Origin: Saprospiraceae bacterium
GTDB taxonomy: Bacteria > Bacteroidota > Bacteroidia > Chitinophagales > Saprospiraceae
NCBI GenBank assembly: GCA_016715105.1
Contig: JADKBO010000002.1
Location: forward strand, 62,001 to 126,000
Length of the DNA stretch: 64,000 nt
Direction of reading: 5' to 3'
In this document: piece after piece, positions 18,296-27,418 of the stretch
Layout: each line of letters starts with the position of its first letter
Numbering within the stretch: the first letter of the stretch is position 1
Made by a program: the position numbers and the translations under genes
The notes under the pieces: generated by a model
The model's input: the letters and a program-made list of their open reading frames with translations, nothing else
Database searches by the model: none
What the model was told of the DNA's origin: nothing

Positions 18296-19810
18296 ATGGC
18301 TAATATAAATCGCAGAAAATTTATCAGACAAGCGAGTTGTGCCGCTGTAGGAACGACAACTTTTCTTTCTACAATGCTCAATCTCAAAACCCTAAATGCT
18401 GCTTCCATCCTCAATAGCACAGTCAATGCTCAAGAGGATTACAAAGCTTTGGTTTGTTTGTTTATGTCGGGAGGCAACGACTCCTATAACATGTTGATAC
18501 CTAGAGATAATGGTACAAATGGGGCCGTCAGTCTTTACAATACTTATAAAGCATCAAGATCCAATCTTGCGCTGCCATTCAACTCTTTACTAAATCTCAA
18601 CCATGTTTTGCCAGGAGCTACTCCTTTTGGCCTGAATCCATCCCTGCCAAAGGTGGCTTCCTTGTACGGTTCTGGAAAACTCGCTTTTGTTTCTAATGTT
18701 GGAACTTTAGTTGAGCCCGTAGCTACTCGCTCTCAGCTAGAAAACAACACCAAAGAAGCCCCTTTGGGATTATACTCTCACTCAGATCAGGGTGCTCAAT
18801 GGCAAACAGGTATTCCAAACGACCGTTCTGCTGTGGGATGGGCAGGTAAAATTGCCGACATGTTGCAATCTGTCAATACCAATGATAAGATTTCCATGAA
18901 TATTTCATTGTCTGGAACCAATGTGATGCAAACTGGTAATAATACCGTTGAGTTTGCTATTGATCCAGAAAATGGAAGTATTGGCATTTATGGCGATAAT
19001 GATGATTGGTTACTCAATCAGGTAACCAAAAGTAGTTTGAATAGTCTTTTTGCCGATAACTATCAAGATATTTTCAAAAAGGCATATACAAAAGTCATTA
19101 AAAACAGCCGAGAAGGAAACGAAATATTACAAACACAACTCAGTGTACCAACCACTTATACAACCCCATTTCCTGAAACTTATTTAGGTAATGCTTTTAA
19201 GATGGTAGCCAATGTGATCGCTAAGAGATCTGGCTTGGGCATGAAACGACAAATATTTTTCATTGATTATGGTGGATGGGATCATCATGATGAGGTAATC
19301 GCGGCACAAACAGAAATGTTTACTGAAGTAGACAATGCTTTACATGCATTCAATGCTGCGATGAACCAATTGACTGTTTCTGATTTAGTGACAACATTTT
19401 CAGTCTCAGAATTTAGTAGAACATTGACATCCAACGGAAATGGTACTGACCATGGTTGGGGTGGTAATGTGATGGTCATGGGTGGTAATGTAGACGGAGG
19501 TAAGATGTTTGGTACTTATCCAAGTCTTAGTCTGAATAGTACAATTGATTTGGGTGGTGGCGTCCTCATCCCAAGTACCAGTACTGATGCTTATTTTGCA
19601 GAACTCGCACTGTGGTATGGAGTGCCCCCGTCAGAACTCTCTACTTTGTTTCCAAATATTGGTAATTTTTATAACACTTCCAGTGGCGTCAAACCTGTTG
19701 GTTTTATGAAACTATCTAAAATCAAAATGTCATGCAAAAAATCAAACAAATCATATTTCTTGCATTGGTGCTTATTTGCACTAATGTTTTTGGACAACAA
19801 TTACCTTTGA
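18296..19810 (+). CDS. DUF1501 family protein with Tat-type signal; 3' end uncertain
   Basis: A sulfatase/alkaline-phosphatase-like fold protein of about 475-504 residues. The N-terminus NRRKFIRQASCAAVGTTTF is a twin-arginine signal. Core blocks are VCLFMSGGNDSYNMLIPRDN, FFIDYGGWDHHDEV and FSVSEFSRTLTSNGNGTDHG, with metal-ligand-like Asp and His residues. The last about 30 residues do not resemble the family and run 79 bases into the next gene. One extra A in the run at 19709-19711 would instead end the protein at a TAA at 19717-19719, just before the next ATG, so the true 3' end is probably there. Partner of the DUF1800 gene. Confidence 0.88.
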   Translation: MANINRRKFIRQASCAAVGTTTFLSTMLNLKTLNAASILNSTVNAQEDYKALVCLFMSGGNDSYNMLIPRDNGTNGAVSLYNTYKASRSNLALPFNSLLNLNHVLPGATPFGLNPSLPKVASLYGSGKLAFVSNVGTLVEPVATRSQLENNTKEAPLGLYSHSDQGAQWQTGIPNDRSAVGWAGKIADMLQSVNTNDKISMNISLSGTNVMQTGNNTVEFAIDPENGSIGIYGDNDDWLLNQVTKSSLNSLFADNYQDIFKKAYTKVIKNSREGNEILQTQLSVPTTYTTPFPETYLGNAFKMVANVIAKRSGLGMKRQIFFIDYGGWDHHDEVIAAQTEMFTEVDNALHAFNAAMNQLTVSDLVTTFSVSEFSRTLTSNGNGTDHGWGGNVMVMGGNVDGGKMFGTYPSLSLNSTIDLGGGVLIPSTSTDAYFAELALWYGVPPSELSTLFPNIGNFYNTSSGVKPVGFMKLSKIKMSCKKSNKSYFLHWCLFALMFLDNNYL

Positions 19811-20730
19811 GACACAGTAGTGTTGCTGGCGATGGATGGTTATCTTGTACTCCCACCGCAAATCCAAATCCTGCTCGTGGTAGCTCTCATTGGATCATGT
19901 ACAATTTGGGTAATCAATACACGCTCAACACCTTGAGGTTGTGGAACTTTAATCATCCAGACTCCCTCAACAGTGGCATTCAAAACTTACAAATTGACAT
20001 TTCCACAAATGGAACAACCTGGAATAATATAGGACCATTTACTCTTGCAAAAGCAAATGGTTCATCTTTTTATGAGGGAACAGTTGTTACTAATTTAAAT
20101 AAGAAAGTAGTCAGGTATTTATTGATTACAGCGACTTCCAATTATGGTGGAAGCTGTTATGGATTGAGTGAAGTAAAATTTGACATCAACCAATCTGCTT
20201 TGCCAGTAACCATTGCATCTTTCAAAATAGATTGTGGTGATAGCGAACCCTCTCTCATATGGGAAGTCAAAGAAGAAAGTGATATTGCAGGCTATGTGAT
20301 CGAAGGTAGTAACGATGTGGAAAATTGGTCAGCCGTAAAAAAAATACCTAGCTCTGGATCTGCGAAATACCAATCAAACCTTTCTGGTGGTGAAGCAAAT
20401 TTTACTTATTATAGACTACTCATTGATGAGAAAAACAACGATGATTGGAATTCAATCTTAGTTTCAAATACTTGTAAAAGAATTGCACAAAATGTGGTGG
20501 CATGGCCAAACCCAGCACAAGAAAGTACCAGCATCAAAATAGATGATCTTGCAAATTATACGGGAAAAATATTGCTTATTGACCAAAGAGGGGCGCTCAT
20601 TAAATCCTTCAGTAATCAAAAAGTAGCATCACAAATAAACCTCAATCTTGCTGACGTACCTGTAGGTCAATATTTTATTGTTTTGCAAAATACCGTCGCG
20701 GATACTGTTATTCCAATAACAAAAATATAG
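19732..20730 (+). CDS. Secreted discoidin-like protein with T9SS C-terminal sorting domain
   Basis: A 332-residue protein: signal peptide (IIFLALVLICTNVFGQ), then a domain (about 25-155) with HWIMYNLGNQYTLNTLRLWN and YLLITATSNYGGSCYGLSEV, typical of F5/8 type C (discoidin) carbohydrate- or surface-binding folds. A linker beta domain (160-245) follows, then a type A T9SS sorting domain (VVAWPNPAQESTSIKI, then VPVGQYFIVLQ). It is the third gene of the DUF1800-DUF1501 run and starts at an ATG after the likely DUF1501 stop, so it may be a surface partner of the pair. Confidence 0.82.
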   Translation: MQKIKQIIFLALVLICTNVFGQQLPLRHSSVAGDGWLSCTPTANPNPARGSSHWIMYNLGNQYTLNTLRLWNFNHPDSLNSGIQNLQIDISTNGTTWNNIGPFTLAKANGSSFYEGTVVTNLNKKVVRYLLITATSNYGGSCYGLSEVKFDINQSALPVTIASFKIDCGDSEPSLIWEVKEESDIAGYVIEGSNDVENWSAVKKIPSSGSAKYQSNLSGGEANFTYYRLLIDEKNNDDWNSILVSNTCKRIAQNVVAWPNPAQESTSIKIDDLANYTGKILLIDQRGALIKSFSNQKVASQINLNLADVPVGQYFIVLQNTVADTVIPITKI

Positions 20731-20829
20731 TCCGATAAAACTACTTTCTAATAGCGCATACAGTAAACTAGCCATTTCATATTTGTAAAATATTTTTTGA
20801 TCACCTATATTGCGTCAAAATATAGTGAA

Positions 20830-21341
20830 ATGTCAAATCCATCCATAAAATATGGGGTATATGCTGGGGTAATTATCATTGTCCTAGATTTGATTTTATA
20901 TCTTATAGGCGAACGAATATATTTGATTGCATCAGGTTATGTTGCATTGCCTGTCATCATAATGGCTATGATTTATTCTTCAAGAGAATACAAAGCAGCA
21001 AATGGAGGACTAGGAAGTTTCAAAGAATTATTCACAGCATCATGGCTTTCATATTTGATTGCAGGGCTTATTTCCACTGCTTTTACATACATTTTATATA
21101 ATTACATAGCGCCAAGTCTCATTGAGACCACTATGGAAATAACCATGGAAGGCATGGAAAAAATGAAAGGTATGTTATCTGAGGATGCATATGAAAAAGC
21201 CATGGAACAAATGGATGCAAGCAAAAATCCTATGGGTCTATCCAGTATCTTTTGAACTTACTTATCAAATACGCTTTGGCTGCAATACCAGCAATGATAG
21301 TGGCAGCTTCTATGAAAAAAGAAGCTGATCCATTTGCATAA
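20830..21341 (+). CDS. DUF4199 membrane protein, frameshifted near the 3' end
   Basis: A small integral membrane protein of unknown function. Start chosen at the ATG 20830 (MSNPSIKYGVYAGVIIIV), which begins the first helix; the upstream TTG extension is not conserved-looking. Helices at about 7-30, 33-50, 70-95, then an amphipathic stretch rich in Met and Glu (EITMEGMEKMKGMLSEDA). The frame stops at 21255, but adding one T to TTTT at 21250-21253 gives LLNLLIKYALAAIPAMIVAA, the expected last helix, then KKEADPFA and a TAA ending at 21341, 170 residues in all. Confidence 0.82.
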
Positions 21342-22513
21342 GCTTTTCAAAAGTATTGTACTGATTGAACCAGCTATGCATCATGAAGTACTGGATGTAT
21401 ATCTTTTATATTTACAACCATTTGTAGGAAAAATCACTGTTTTTACTACTTCAGCAGTTAAAAACCTGCTTTCTGATTTTGCACTGATTCGTCCATTGAT
21501 TTTTATATCCATTCTCCAAATTTTGGCTTTAATGATTGGTTGGACCAACATTCAGACATTCTAAGTGCTGCAGATGTTTGTATTGTTACAACCCACCAAA
21601 TAAGTTTGAATGAATATGTAAACCCATCAAAGATGAAAAACCCATTGTTGGTTGTGCATAATACATTTAGTACATTTTATCCTTATAAACATCTGCATTT
21701 AGGAAAAAAAGGAAAGGACTTTTTTTATGATTGTTTAAGACTGATGCGCGGTCTTATTTTAGGGTATGATCGCAAAAAAAAACATAGCCTCTCTAGTTAT
21801 CATGGTTTTATTTCTACGTCTCCACAGCAATATGCGTATGTAGCTTCCCATTTTCCTGAGTTAAAGACTAAATTTATACCAGGCTCTTTGAGTTATTTTC
21901 TCCAATTCAGTAATCCACAAAATTCCGATAGAATAAAAATTGTTATTCCGGGTACAGTAGATGTAGAAGTAAGGGATTATGAAATTGTATATCAGGCATT
22001 GAAGAGACTGTCTGATCTTTCAAAATTTGAACTCATTTTTTTGGGTAAAATCAAAAATGAAAAATCGAGGAAAGTTATTCAAGCTTTTTCAGCACTTGTC
22101 AAAGCTAAGAATATGAACTTCATAACTTTTGAAGAAACTATTCAAACAGAAATTTACAACGACTATCTTTTTCAAGCGGATTTTTCCTCCTACCAAATAA
22201 GCAGATCATTAGAGATGGAATTTCCTACAGTATTATAGGAGAAAGTAGTATTTCAGGGACAATTGCAGATGCCTTTTTATACGCAAAGCCTTGCATTATG
22301 CCCGATTATTTGAAAGTTCCCTCCCCTTTAGCTGAAATTTCTGAGAAATATTCAGGATTGGATGAGCTATCAGCACTCCTTGATCGATGGAGGAAAAAAG
22401 AAAATTTACAAAAAGTTTATTCAAAAAGGAAGGCAGACCAATGGCAACCATATGAGCACTCCCATATTGGTCAGTTATTAGCAGAAAATTTAAAACAATT
22501 TACGAAACAGTAA
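21334..22513 (+). CDS. Glycosyltransferase-like protein, broken by two single-base frameshifts
   Basis: Three consecutive frames form one protein of about 393 residues. The first frame (from TTG 21334, overlapping the DUF4199 stop) reads LFKSIVLIEPAMHHEVLDVY. Adding a T in 21477-21480 continues as IHSPNFGFNDWLDQHSDIL. Adding a T in 22181-22185 continues as IRDGISYSIIGESSISGTIA, then DAFLYAKPCIMPDY. The GESS-SGT-AD-YAKP block resembles the donor-binding region of GT-B glycosyltransferases. No membrane segments. A role in surface glycan synthesis is inferred; the family is not recognised with certainty. The start codon is also uncertain. Confidence 0.6.
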
Positions 22514-22514
22514 A

Positions 22515-22973
22515 TTAGGCAATAAGGTCTAAAATCTGTTGTCCGTGGGCAGCTGTTTTTACATCACTTATGATGTGTTGTACGATGCCTTGTTCATCAA
22601 CAATGACCGTATTACGATAGACTCCTACAATGTCCTTACCCATGAATTTTTTTGGACCATATAAACCAAAACTTTTGGTCATCGTCAAATCAGCATCCGC
22701 AAGCAAAGGATATTGAAACTCATACTTATCGATGAATTTTTTATGTTTCTTTTCATTATCTGGTGAAACTCCAAAAATCTTATAATTCAGTTTGGAGATA
22801 CTTTTGAAGTTGTCGCGCAAACTGCAGGCTTCTTTGGTACAAGAAGGTGAATCATCTTTGGGATAGAAAAATAAAATGTATTTACTACCCTTCAAATGTT
22901 CATCTGTAATCAAATTTCCATCTTGATCCCGAACAGAAAAAGATGGTACTGGCTTTCCCATAATTAGACTCAT
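22515..22973 (-). CDS. bcp: Thioredoxin-dependent thiol peroxidase (Bcp/PrxQ type)
   Basis: Peroxiredoxin of 152 residues reducing hydrogen peroxide and organic peroxides with thioredoxin. Peroxidatic Cys45 and resolving Cys50 are in DSPSCTKEACSLRD, the PrxQ spacing of four residues between. The fold opening GKPVPSFSVRDQDGN and the FFYPKDDSPSCT block are characteristic. No signal peptide. It ends 1 base after the convergent upstream gene and has no partner. The 5' region reads AT-rich without a clear promoter. Confidence 0.93.
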   Translation of the reverse strand: MSLIMGKPVPSFSVRDQDGNLITDEHLKGSKYILFFYPKDDSPSCTKEACSLRDNFKSISKLNYKIFGVSPDNEKKHKKFIDKYEFQYPLLADADLTMTKSFGLYGPKKFMGKDIVGVYRNTVIVDEQGIVQHIISDVKTAAHGQQILDLIA

Positions 22974-23280
22974 ATTCCTTTTTGTTTTTTAGCTTTTTTA
23001 ACACGATGGATAAACACCATTTTTCACAATTTGTTTCTGATCGTATTTACAGATTGTATACATATTCAAAATCAGAGCCCTTTAATACCGTCATTTCATC
23101 ATCAAAGACGGATGGAAAATCTTTGTTACAACAAACATTTTTTGCACGAAGCCATATAATTTTCAAAAAAAAATGAAAAATTTAATTCAACGAAAATTCA
23201 TATAAATTTGATTATCAGACATTTAAACTTTTTGATAAAACCTTATCGACTGCCATTTCTAAATTTTGTTTAATTCTTTG
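22974..23280. other. AT-rich spacer without a supported gene
   Basis: Divergent region between bcp and the sigma gene. A 64-codon frame at 22982-23176 begins inside the bcp promoter zone, has no recognisable motif and was not called. Confidence 0.5.
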
Positions 23281-23311
23281 TTGCTTTTAGTTAAACAATA
23301 CTGTATATTTG
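23281..23311 (+). promoter_or_regulatory. Bacteroidota-type promoter for the ECF sigma gene at 23331
   Basis: TTG at 23281-23283, 20 bases, then TATATTTG at 23304-23311, close to consensus. It is 19 bases before the ATG, so the leader would be only about 13 bases. Confidence 0.6.
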
Positions 23312-23330
23312 TACAATAAAATAAACGGAT

Positions 23331-23870
23331 ATGACAGCGATAGAATTTTATTCAAGTTTTGAGAAACTCAACAGTTCTTTGAATTCGTTTGCCTACAATC
23401 TTACCAAAAATCAAGAAGAAGCAAAAGATCTGTATCAAGAGACCGCCTATAGGGCTATTACCAATAGAGATAAGTTCAATCCTGGAACTAATTTTAAGGC
23501 TTGGACTTTCACCATCATGAAAAATATATTCATCAACAACTACCGTAAGAAGGTAAAATCTGCCACCATCATTGATACGACAGACAACCTATTCTTTTTG
23601 AATTCAGGTAGTGTATCTCTGGATAATGATGCTGGAAGAAACATTTTGATGGAAGAATTAGAGGGTATGATTGATGCATTAGATGATTCTATCAAGACTC
23701 CATTTATGATGCATTACATTGGTCATAAATATCAAGAAATTGCAGACCACCTCGACCTCCCACTTGGAACAGTAAAGTCAAGAATCTTTTTCGCAAGAAA
23801 AGAATTGAAAACTAAAATAGAGCGTCATTACGGTGACCTCACCACCGTGAGAGAAAAGCTCACCGCATAA
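23331..23870 (+). CDS. ECF-type RNA polymerase sigma factor
   Basis: A 179-residue sigma factor with regions 2 and 4 only. Region 2: KNQEEAKDLYQETAYRAI and the block GTNFKAWTFTIMKNIFINNY. Region 4: IDALDDSIKTPFMMHYIGHK and YQEIADHLDLPLGTVKSRIF. The sequence closely resembles a solitary ECF factor common in Bacteroidota that lacks an adjacent anti-sigma gene. Here too the gene stands alone between its own promoter and terminator, so a monocistronic transcript is expected. Confidence 0.94.
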   Translation: MTAIEFYSSFEKLNSSLNSFAYNLTKNQEEAKDLYQETAYRAITNRDKFNPGTNFKAWTFTIMKNIFINNYRKKVKSATIIDTTDNLFFLNSGSVSLDNDAGRNILMEELEGMIDALDDSIKTPFMMHYIGHKYQEIADHLDLPLGTVKSRIFFARKELKTKIERHYGDLTTVREKLTA

Positions 23871-23877
23871 AACAAAG

Positions 23878-23903
23878 AAAGGCCTCAAATTGGGGCCTTT
23901 TTT
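23878..23903 (+). terminator. Intrinsic terminator after the sigma gene
   Basis: AAAGGCC (23878-23884), a 9-base loop, GGCCTTT (23894-23900), continuing as T to 23903. It begins 8 bases after the stop codon. Confidence 0.75.
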
Positions 23904-24009
23904 ATTTCATGCATTTTGTGTCTTTAATTTTTGAAAGGAGACGACTAGTTAATAACATTCGATCTTTGCAATTGCCCACTTAGTAATAGTTTTCAAAATC
24001 AGTGGAATA

Positions 24010-24035
24010 TCCGTGTAAATCCGTGTAAATCTGTG
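24010..24035 (+). repeat. Short direct repeat CCGTGTAAAT, about 2.5 copies
   Basis: Two exact tandem copies of the decamer CCGTGTAAAT are followed by a degenerate third (CTGTGAG), in the spacer between the sigma and aminotransferase genes. Likely junk or a microsatellite. Confidence 0.5.
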
Positions 24036-24106
24036 AGCTCTCCTGATTCATGATTAAACGTATTCAATCAATCGCAAAAGCAAACTCAAACTTTTCCTCC
24101 TAACCG

Positions 24107-25204
24107 TTATTTATAAAAATCTTTTATTTTTTCGCAGACATAAAACACCTGTTCTCGGGACATACCCGGATAAATGGGCAAGCTCAAAACCTCAGCAGCA
24201 ATTTTTTCAGCAATCGGAAAGTCTCCCAATTGATATCCTAAGTGTGCATAGGCCTTTTGCAGATGGGCTGGAATAGGATAATGAATCAAAGTCCCAATTC
24301 CATTTTCTTTTAAATAGTTTATCAACGCCGCCCTATCCTCCAGCAAAATTGGATAAATATGCCAAACATTTCCCTGGCTTACACTGGGTAATAACACTTT
24401 ATCAATTCCTGCAAGTTGCTCATTGTAAGTATTGGCAATGTGAGTTCTCAAAACATTGTTTTCCTTTAGAAACTCCAATTTTACTGAAAGCATGGCCGCC
24501 TGAACCTCATCCAATCTGGAATTATATCCCAATAATTCATTTTCATACTTCTTCTGAGATCCGTAATTCCTATAAACCTTACATTGATCAGCCCATTCCT
24601 CGTTATTGGTCGTAATGATTCCTGCATCTCCAAGTGCACCAAAATTTTTGCCTGGATAGAAACTAGTGGCATTTATATGACCAAATGACCCGGTCATCTG
24701 GCCATCAAGATGTGCTCCTTGAGCCTGCGCGTTGTCTTCAATGATATAAATGCCCGATGATTCCGCCATTTCCATAATTTCGTACATAGGACAGGGTCTT
24801 CCATACAAATGGACCACAATGGCTGCTTTGGTCTTGGGGCTTATGGCTTTATGAATAGCGTTTGCACTTATATTGAATGAGGCAATATCCGGCTCAACAG
24901 GAATGACCTTTGCTCCAACTCTTGAAACAGCCAGCCAAGTTGCAATGTAAGTATTAGAAGGAACAATTACCTCATCACCTGGACCTACGCCAAGAACTTC
25001 GAGGGCTATAATCATTGCATCCAACCCATTGGCAACTCCAATCGCATGACGAGTTCCCACATATGAAGCCCAGCGTTTTTCAAACTCAACTACCTCTTTG
25101 CTTAGAATTGTCCAACCCGAGTCAATCACTCGTTCTACTGCCTCAAGTAGAGCAGCTTTATGGTTTAAATTGACATAACTCAGATCTAGATAAGGAACCT
25201 CCAT
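24107..25204 (-). CDS. DegT/DnrJ-family sugar aminotransferase (FdtB/QdtB-like)
   Basis: PLP enzyme transferring an amino group to a nucleotide-linked keto-sugar. Start chosen at the ATG 25204 (MEVPYLDLSYVNLNHKA), just after the stop of the upstream gene; an in-frame ATG at 25276 would overlap that gene. Family blocks: SNTYIATWLAVSRVGAKVIP, EDNAQAQGA, and the PLP lysine in SFYPGKNFGALGDAG. The preceding FdtA-like ketoisomerase gene supports formation of a 3-amino-3,6-dideoxyhexose on a dTDP carrier. Last gene of a GT39-fdtA-aminotransferase cluster. Confidence 0.88.
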   Translation of the reverse strand: MEVPYLDLSYVNLNHKAALLEAVERVIDSGWTILSKEVVEFEKRWASYVGTRHAIGVANGLDAMIIALEVLGVGPGDEVIVPSNTYIATWLAVSRVGAKVIPVEPDIASFNISANAIHKAISPKTKAAIVVHLYGRPCPMYEIMEMAESSGIYIIEDNAQAQGAHLDGQMTGSFGHINATSFYPGKNFGALGDAGIITTNNEEWADQCKVYRNYGSQKKYENELLGYNSRLDEVQAAMLSVKLEFLKENNVLRTHIANTYNEQLAGIDKVLLPSVSQGNVWHIYPILLEDRAALINYLKENGIGTLIHYPIPAHLQKAYAHLGYQLGDFPIAEKIAAEVLSLPIYPGMSREQVFYVCEKIKDFYK

Positions 25205-25205
25205 T

Positions 25206-25628
25206 TTATGAACTTTTTCCTCCTTCAGACAATGATTTAAATTCCTGAAAACTCCGGATGTAATCAGACTCTTCATAATAAGTTGAGGTCACCACCAATT
25301 GGATAGTTTCTGGCGAGTCATACCACATCTCATGCCAGACCATTTTAGGAATATATAAACCTTTATTGCTTTTCCCTTGAAGGGTAAATAAGAATTCTTG
25401 ACCGTCAGCGCAAATTGTTTTGACTTTGATTATTCCGGAAATACAAAATAAAACCATTTCTGTTTCATGGTGCGCATGCCTGCCTCTTGATATATGATTT
25501 GGTGTGTCAAATGTCCAGAAAACCCTTTTTATTTCAAATGGTAAACCATTTTTATAACTTCCCACATGTAAATAGCCCATCTGGTCATTCCCAAATTCGG
25601 AAACTTCAATTATTTCAGGATGGATCAT
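25206..25628 (-). CDS. Cupin sugar 3,4-ketoisomerase (FdtA/QdtA-like)
   Basis: A 140-residue single-cupin enzyme of the WxcM/FdtA family that converts dTDP-4-keto-6-deoxyglucose to the 3-keto isomer. Motifs: RVFWTFDTP, RGRHAHHETEMVLFCISG (conserved His pair), and GLYIPKMVWHEMWYDS. It lies 2 bases from its partner aminotransferase, the standard order for making Fuc3N- or Qui3N-type sugars. The keto-sugar epimer (galacto or gluco) is not decided by what can be seen. Confidence 0.87.
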   Translation of the reverse strand: MIHPEIIEVSEFGNDQMGYLHVGSYKNGLPFEIKRVFWTFDTPNHISRGRHAHHETEMVLFCISGIIKVKTICADGQEFLFTLQGKSNKGLYIPKMVWHEMWYDSPETIQLVVTSTYYEESDYIRSFQEFKSLSEGGKSS

Positions 25629-25630
25629 TG

Positions 25631-27201
25631 CTATTTTCTTTTATACACAACATAAGTCTCTGCTTTTATTTGCTGAAGTTTTGCCTCCTCACCAGTGATC
25701 AAATCTCCACTTTTAAGATCTAATATTGCTATTCGATCATAGTTGTTTGCTACAAATTCATAACACTTATTATAGACATAATTACTGCTACTCGATCTGA
25801 GATTCCAATGGAGCGCCGAAAAACTAAAAAATATGTACGTTGGTTTTTCTTTACTCAAATCATTCAAATACTCATCCTGGTATAGTTTGTTTTTACTCGT
25901 TTCTATGTTCAGCATGGTATTCCAAACGTGACGTGTAGGGGCAACTTTATCAACATAGAGATACAATTGGCTCACAGCTCCTAAAACCATAAAAGTATCC
26001 TCCTTTTTCAGCAGCTTATTGAGATACAAGCCCATTTTTTTGGTTTTGTCAAAAGATTGCCCATTGCTGATAGCGTTTATTTGTTTATCCACATTTTGAG
26101 AAAAATATACATCTGCGGCATTGGCTATCTGTACAAAGCTCAACAACAATACTCCGCCAAAAAATACTGTTGCCCACTTTTGCTTATAAACATAAGAAAA
26201 AAGGTGGATGACTATAAAACACATAGGAAACACAAATAACAACCAGTATTGACCATAAAATCTCAGTCCAGTGAAGATGGAGGCAAATCCAAATAATATA
26301 CTTAAAATATAAAACCAATTTAGCCTTTTCTTATAACCAATCAAAACGAATAAAAAAGCAATCCCTGCCAATCCAAAAAAATAGGCATTAAAACCAAAAA
26401 TTTGTTGCGCAAATGCTTTCAAATAATTTTGTCCATTTGCCCAGGTAATTCTGCCCACATAACTAGCAGGAAACTCAAATAACCAATACATCATGTCATT
26501 AAAAGTACCAAAGGCAAGTATGAGCACTAGAAAAATATAACCAAGGCTACAACACCAGCACTGAAAATAAGCAACTTTTGGAATCTTTCTTTCGTGGTAG
26601 TGCCTAGCTCATAAATCAAAAACAAGCCGGGAACAATGAAATATATAGCTGATTGTTTGGTGAGCATAGCGGCACTATACAATAAGCCAGCAATAAAAAT
26701 CTGGCGATTACTAGGAGTTCTAAATTGCAATAAATAAAAGATCAAAACCAAGAATAAAACAACAAAATGTTCACTTTGAAGGTAGTTTCCATATATCATG
26801 GGTGAAGATAAAAGCAAAGCCCAAATGGTGCATGCCAGCATGGTGGGCAGTTTTAAATATCTTCTGGTATAGGTCTTGTAAATTAAAAATGCAGAAATAA
26901 TTACAATCAAAATGGCATTTAAGTGGAGTCCCAAAATACTAAAACCCGTTAAGGCATTTAAAATACCAAAGGAATAAAACAACATTGGAGGCTTCATTTC
27001 ATAAAAGTCCCGATAAGGAGCGCCTCCGTTCATAGCCATTTTGCCCAGATATAAATATACAGATTCGTCGTTACCGAGCGGTGCGTTCAAATAATTCAAT
27101 CGATAATACAAAAAAACAATGCCAACAACTATTGCCATTGCAACAATCAGAATGTTTAAAAAGCTCGTATTTTTTGTCGATTTACTTGTACTTGTAAGCA
27201 T
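25631..27201 (-). CDS. Multi-pass GT39/ArnT-like glycosyltransferase, frameshifted in the middle
   Basis: Integral membrane glycosyltransferase using a lipid-linked sugar donor. The N-terminal part has the periplasmic-loop GNDESVYLYLGKMAMNGG and YEMKPPMLFYSFG, the acidic and proline motifs of this fold, and several helices. The frame ends at 26527 and a second begins there. One extra base in the A-run 26531-26535 joins them as VIFFLVLILAFGTF, giving 523 residues, a normal length with about ten helices plus a soluble C-terminus. Directly upstream of fdtA, so it may transfer the amino-dideoxy sugar or act in the same surface glycan. Confidence 0.82.
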
Positions 27202-27418
27202 TTTTCAGATAAAATAACTTCATTGAGGGCTGTAAAATATGTACTTATTGTTACATTATTTTACCTCCTTAGCTAAAACTTTTATATTTCTTAGCCACAA
27301 TGCATTCATAACAACTCAAAATTGGTAAACACATAATGTTCTCAGCTTCAGAAATTTGACACCTCAGGGTTTTATAATCAAAACAAAAGACAAGACTCCA
27401 GCACTAAGCCAAGAGGTA

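Noticed and set aside
22982..23176. 64-codon frame after bcp
   Set aside because: Starts in the bcp upstream region, low complexity, no homology recognised.
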